Shown piece after piece: positions 61,353-64,000 of a DNA stretch of 64,000 nt (positions are counted from its first letter, which is position 1; every line of letters begins with the position of its first letter). Both the position numbers and the translations under genes were made by a program. Where the stretch lies: positions 140,210-204,209 of the forward strand of contig NZ_BOLM01000005.1 of NCBI RefSeq assembly GCF_016861605.1, given 5' to 3'. This DNA comes from Levilactobacillus wangkuiensis. Its GTDB lineage: Bacteria; Bacillota; Bacilli; Lactobacillales; Lactobacillaceae. The notes beneath the pieces were generated by a model. That model saw only the letters and a list, made by a program, of their open reading frames with translations, did no database searches and was not told where the DNA came from.

Positions 61353-62390
61353 ATGGACCTCACCCGTCACGCCCACCGCAAGGACGAGCACCTGTCGTTA
61401 GCGGAAAAATTTTATCAACCCGTTGCGGCTAGTCAGTTCGACCAGCTGCGGTTCGTGCACCAGAGCTTACCAGAAATGGCCAAGGCCGACGTGGACTTAC
61501 AAACGCAGTTAGGCCCGCTGACGCTACCGGTGCCGCTCATGATCGAGGCCATGACCGGTGGCAGTCCCCGCACGGGTCAGGTCAACGCCCAACTCGGACG
61601 GATTGCCGCGGCCACGGGGATGCCCGTCGCTAGCGGCTCACAGAGCATCGCGCTCCAGGATGCCAGCACGGCCAACACCTTCACACCGTTGCGGGAGAAC
61701 AATCCGGACGGCCTGGTCTTCGCCAATATCGGCGCGGGCCACACGGTCGCCCAGGCCCAGACCGCCGTGGACATGCTAGCTGCTAACGCCTTGGAAATTC
61801 ACGTCAATACGGCGCAAGAAATTGTGATGCCCGAGGGCGACCGGTCCTTCCACTGGCTGGACAGCATTGGTGAGACCGTGGCGGCGCTCGACGTCCCCGT
61901 TATCGTCAAGGAAGTCGGCTTTGGCATGGCTCACGAAACGCTCGACCAGTTGGCCGGCGTTGGCGTCCAGCTAGTCGACCTGGGTGGTCGTGGCGGCACC
62001 AATTTCGTCCAAATCGAAAACTTCCGCCGCCCCGCCAAGGAACTCAGCTACCTGGACGGTTGGGGTCAAAGCACCGTTGAATCCCTGCTGGAAGCGCGGC
62101 AGGTCCCTCAACTCCAAGCAATTGCCACAGGGGGCATCCGGCAACCGCTGGACGCCGCCAAGGCCCTCGCATTGGGGGCCCGGGTCGTGGGAAGCGCGGG
62201 TCAGATTCTCCACAGTCTGATTAAAACGGATGAGGAAACGACCACCCAGCTGTTGCTGGGCTGGCAAGACGGCCTCCGAGACATTTTGACGTTACTTGGG
62301 TGCCACAATTTGGCGGCACTCCGGCAACAACAGCTTCTGCTGAGTCCTGAACTAATGAGCTATTGTCAGCAGCGACACCTCACGAACTAG
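61353..62390 (+). CDS. fni: Type 2 isopentenyl-diphosphate isomerase (FMN, NADPH)
   Basis: This 345-residue flavin enzyme interconverts isopentenyl and dimethylallyl diphosphate. Marks: [53 protein letters not shown] and [19 protein letters not shown] follows AAGGAGCAC. Last gene of the mvk-mvaD-pmk-fni run; the terminator is 60 bases on. Confidence 0.94.
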   Translation: MDLTRHAHRKDEHLSLAEKFYQPVAASQFDQLRFVHQSLPEMAKADVDLQTQLGPLTLPVPLMIEAMTGGSPRTGQVNAQLGRIAAATGMPVASGSQSIALQDASTANTFTPLRENNPDGLVFANIGAGHTVAQAQTAVDMLAANALEIHVNTAQEIVMPEGDRSFHWLDSIGETVAALDVPVIVKEVGFGMAHETLDQLAGVGVQLVDLGGRGGTNFVQIENFRRPAKELSYLDGWGQSTVESLLEARQVPQLQAIATGGIRQPLDAAKALALGARVVGSAGQILHSLIKTDEETTTQLLLGWQDGLRDILTLLGCHNLAALRQQQLLLSPELMSYCQQRHLTN

Positions 62391-62453
62391 CACTTATTCT
62401 CTAAATCACACAACTTAAAGACATTGTTTTAACGCTAATTGTATAGTCCAATT

Positions 62454-62490
62454 AAAAAAGGCGCTTGGGAATTTTCCCAAACGCCTTTTT
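62454..62490. terminator. Bidirectional terminator
   Basis: AAAAAAGGCGCTTGGGAA / TTCCCAAACGCCTTTTT between the convergent fni and rsmF-like genes. Confidence 0.9.
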
Positions 62491-62515
62491 GCCAGTCAAA
62501 TTCGACTGGTTTTCC

Positions 62516-63880
62516 TTACATTTCATTATCGTAAACGGTGAACCGCAACCCCTTGGGGAAGAAATTCTTCACGGTCGTACCCACGACCTTACCGAACCCA
62601 ACCGGTTGACTGGCGCACGTTAACAGGTACCAGCCCTTCTGCGGGGCCGTTGCCAACGTGAACGTCTCGCCGTGAACCCAGGCACGCCACTGCTCAGCCG
62701 TAATGGCCAAGGTTTGCGTCACCTGTTGTGGGTCACTGGCCAGGGCCAAAGCATAGGCCGGTTCGAAGCGATTCTTCTTGAACGTTCCCAGGTGTAACCC
62801 GGGCCGAAAGACGTGGCACTTCTTCAGGTTAGGCAGGCCTGCTGGCACGGCGAAGAGTTGGTCCTTGACCGTGACCAAATCGTTAAAGTCATTGCTGCCC
62901 AACACCTGTTGCGCAAAGTCTTGCCAGAGCTTCCGTTGGTCGCCCGTCAATGGTGTGCCCAACTTGGCCGCCCCGTGTAATGGGGCGGCTTCCCCAGCAT
63001 CCCGTTCTAATTTAGCGACGAAATGGCCTTCACCCTTCATCAGATGGGGGAACAGGCGCGCCGCCTTCTTGAGTTCTGGATTGCCGTCGGCCCACTCTGG
63101 CTTGGCATCCACCACGCCACCAACCTTAGTGATCGGTGCTAAATGAAAGTCCGGATAGTTTTCCAAGACCCAGGCCATCATCTGCTCGTCTTCCTCGGGG
63201 GCAAACGTACAAGTGGAGTAGATCAACTGACCACCGGGCTTGACCATCTTCAAGGCTTCCGTCATGATCTCCCGTTGCCGGGTCGCACACTCCTGCACGT
63301 AATCCAGTGACCAGTAAGACATGGCATCGGGGTCCTTGCGGAACATGCCCTCACCAGAGCACGGTGCATCCACCAGAACCTTGTCGAAGTAATCGGGAAA
63401 CACGGGACTCAGCCGGTCCGGCGACTCGTTTAAAATGATAGCGGACCGCACGCCAAACCGTTCCACGTTTTCGGCTAAGACCTTCACCCGTTTCCGGTTG
63501 ATCTCGTTGGTTACCAGCAGGCCCGTGCCTTGGAGGTAACTGGCTAGATGGGTCGTCTTCCCCCCGGGGGCCGCACACAGATCCAAGACCTTATCGCCCG
63601 GTTGGGGAGCCGCCGTGGCACCGACAAACATGGCACTGGGTTCTTGACTGTAGACCGCACCACTCTGGTGCATCAACGTCCGGCCACCAACGGTTCCGAA
63701 ATGGCCCAACGGTTCATAGGGGACCGTCTCCGGCGCTGTTAGTTCGGCTGGCAGGTCGTGATGGGCGGGATTGACCCGGTAGCCACTGAGGCTGGGCGTG
63801 TCAAAACTGGCAAAGAAATCGGCCGCTGCCGGTCCCAAGAGCCGTTGGTACTTCGTAATAAAATCGTCAGGTAAATTCAC
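62516..63880 (-). CDS. RsmF/NOP2-type 16S rRNA m5C methyltransferase
   Basis: This 454-residue protein has SAM motif VLDLCAAPGGKTTHLASYL, the m5C signature VLVDAPCSGEGMFRKDPDA and the catalytic Cys motif LIYSTCTFAPEEDEQ. The C-terminal about 150 residues form PUA-like RNA-binding domains. Start GTG 63880 lies behind GGAGGAATAAC. The remaining 120 bases to the window edge show nothing further of note. Confidence 0.9.
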   Translation of the reverse strand: MNLPDDFITKYQRLLGPAAADFFASFDTPSLSGYRVNPAHHDLPAELTAPETVPYEPLGHFGTVGGRTLMHQSGAVYSQEPSAMFVGATAAPQPGDKVLDLCAAPGGKTTHLASYLQGTGLLVTNEINRKRVKVLAENVERFGVRSAIILNESPDRLSPVFPDYFDKVLVDAPCSGEGMFRKDPDAMSYWSLDYVQECATRQREIMTEALKMVKPGGQLIYSTCTFAPEEDEQMMAWVLENYPDFHLAPITKVGGVVDAKPEWADGNPELKKAARLFPHLMKGEGHFVAKLERDAGEAAPLHGAAKLGTPLTGDQRKLWQDFAQQVLGSNDFNDLVTVKDQLFAVPAGLPNLKKCHVFRPGLHLGTFKKNRFEPAYALALASDPQQVTQTLAITAEQWRAWVHGETFTLATAPQKGWYLLTCASQPVGFGKVVGTTVKNFFPKGLRFTVYDNEM

Positions 63881-64000
63881 CGTTATTCCTCCATTTTGCT
63901 AGATACAACTAATTGTTTGCTATATAACGCGTAGTGCTAGTCGTGTAATATTTGCTGGATAGAATCTTGAATCAAATCAAATAGTATGCAAAAAGCCCGC

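Overview
The window looks like chromosomal DNA of a lactic acid bacterium (Lactobacillaceae), most likely a GC-richer heterofermentative lineage such as the Levilactobacillus group. The evidence is the complete mevalonate route to isopentenyl diphosphate, the rnpB-gpsB-ypsA // recU-pbp1A and dinG-ypmB-aspB-dnaD blocks, the lspA-rluD-pyrR order, a THF riboswitch before folT, EbsA, and codon use rich in G/C at third positions. The genus is inferred from gene content only.

Layout. 1-9.5 kb: start of a MutS2-like gene (cut by the window edge), a TetR/DHA2 drug-efflux pair, an AT-richer XRE-ImmA/IrrE-PIN cassette bracketed by twin hairpins, a secreted protein, a TetR/YhgE-Pip pair and a VanZ-like protein. 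9.5-17 kb: GtrA, riboswitch-controlled FolT, DegV, a MarR-phosphodiesterase-MFS operon and divergent rqcH. 17-23.4 kb: lspA-rluD-pyrR followed by two genes of carbamoyl-phosphate synthase descent whose catalytic residues are lost. 23.4-28 kb: mobile-element zone with an IS4-type transposase stump, a long perfect palindrome and a TnpB element without tnpA, then a YrdB-like protein and an ABC exporter. 28-41 kb: fhs-ebsA, an RNase HI-like gene, a glycine/D-amino-acid oxidase relative, a nitroreductase, an M32 carboxypeptidase, TetR/CPBP, Nudix-acyltransferase, and amt with a GlnR-type box. 41-57 kb: HIT, RlmL-like methylase, rnpB, gpsB, ypsA, a 1.6-kb gene-poor gap, recU-pbp1A, HAD-LacI, dnaD, aspB, ypmB, dinG. 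58-64 kb: mvk-mvaD-pmk-fni and an RsmF-type methyltransferase.

Two things stand out. (1) The PyrR-linked CarA and CarB homologues (17.6-21.3 kb) are long uninterrupted reading frames, but the glutaminase triad and the metal/ATP ligands of both ATP-grasp halves are replaced and CarB lacks about 200 residues. This looks like a retained pseudoenzyme pair. (2) The longer intergenic gaps hold a family of about 170-280-bp modular elements, roughly eight fairly complete copies plus fragments, in both orientations. Their long-range terminal stem and three internal hairpins are kept while the paired bases change on both sides. Such covariation by eye points to selection on a folded RNA or single-stranded DNA. 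I do not recognise this family.

No tRNA, rRNA, CRISPR array, prophage module or replication origin was seen.
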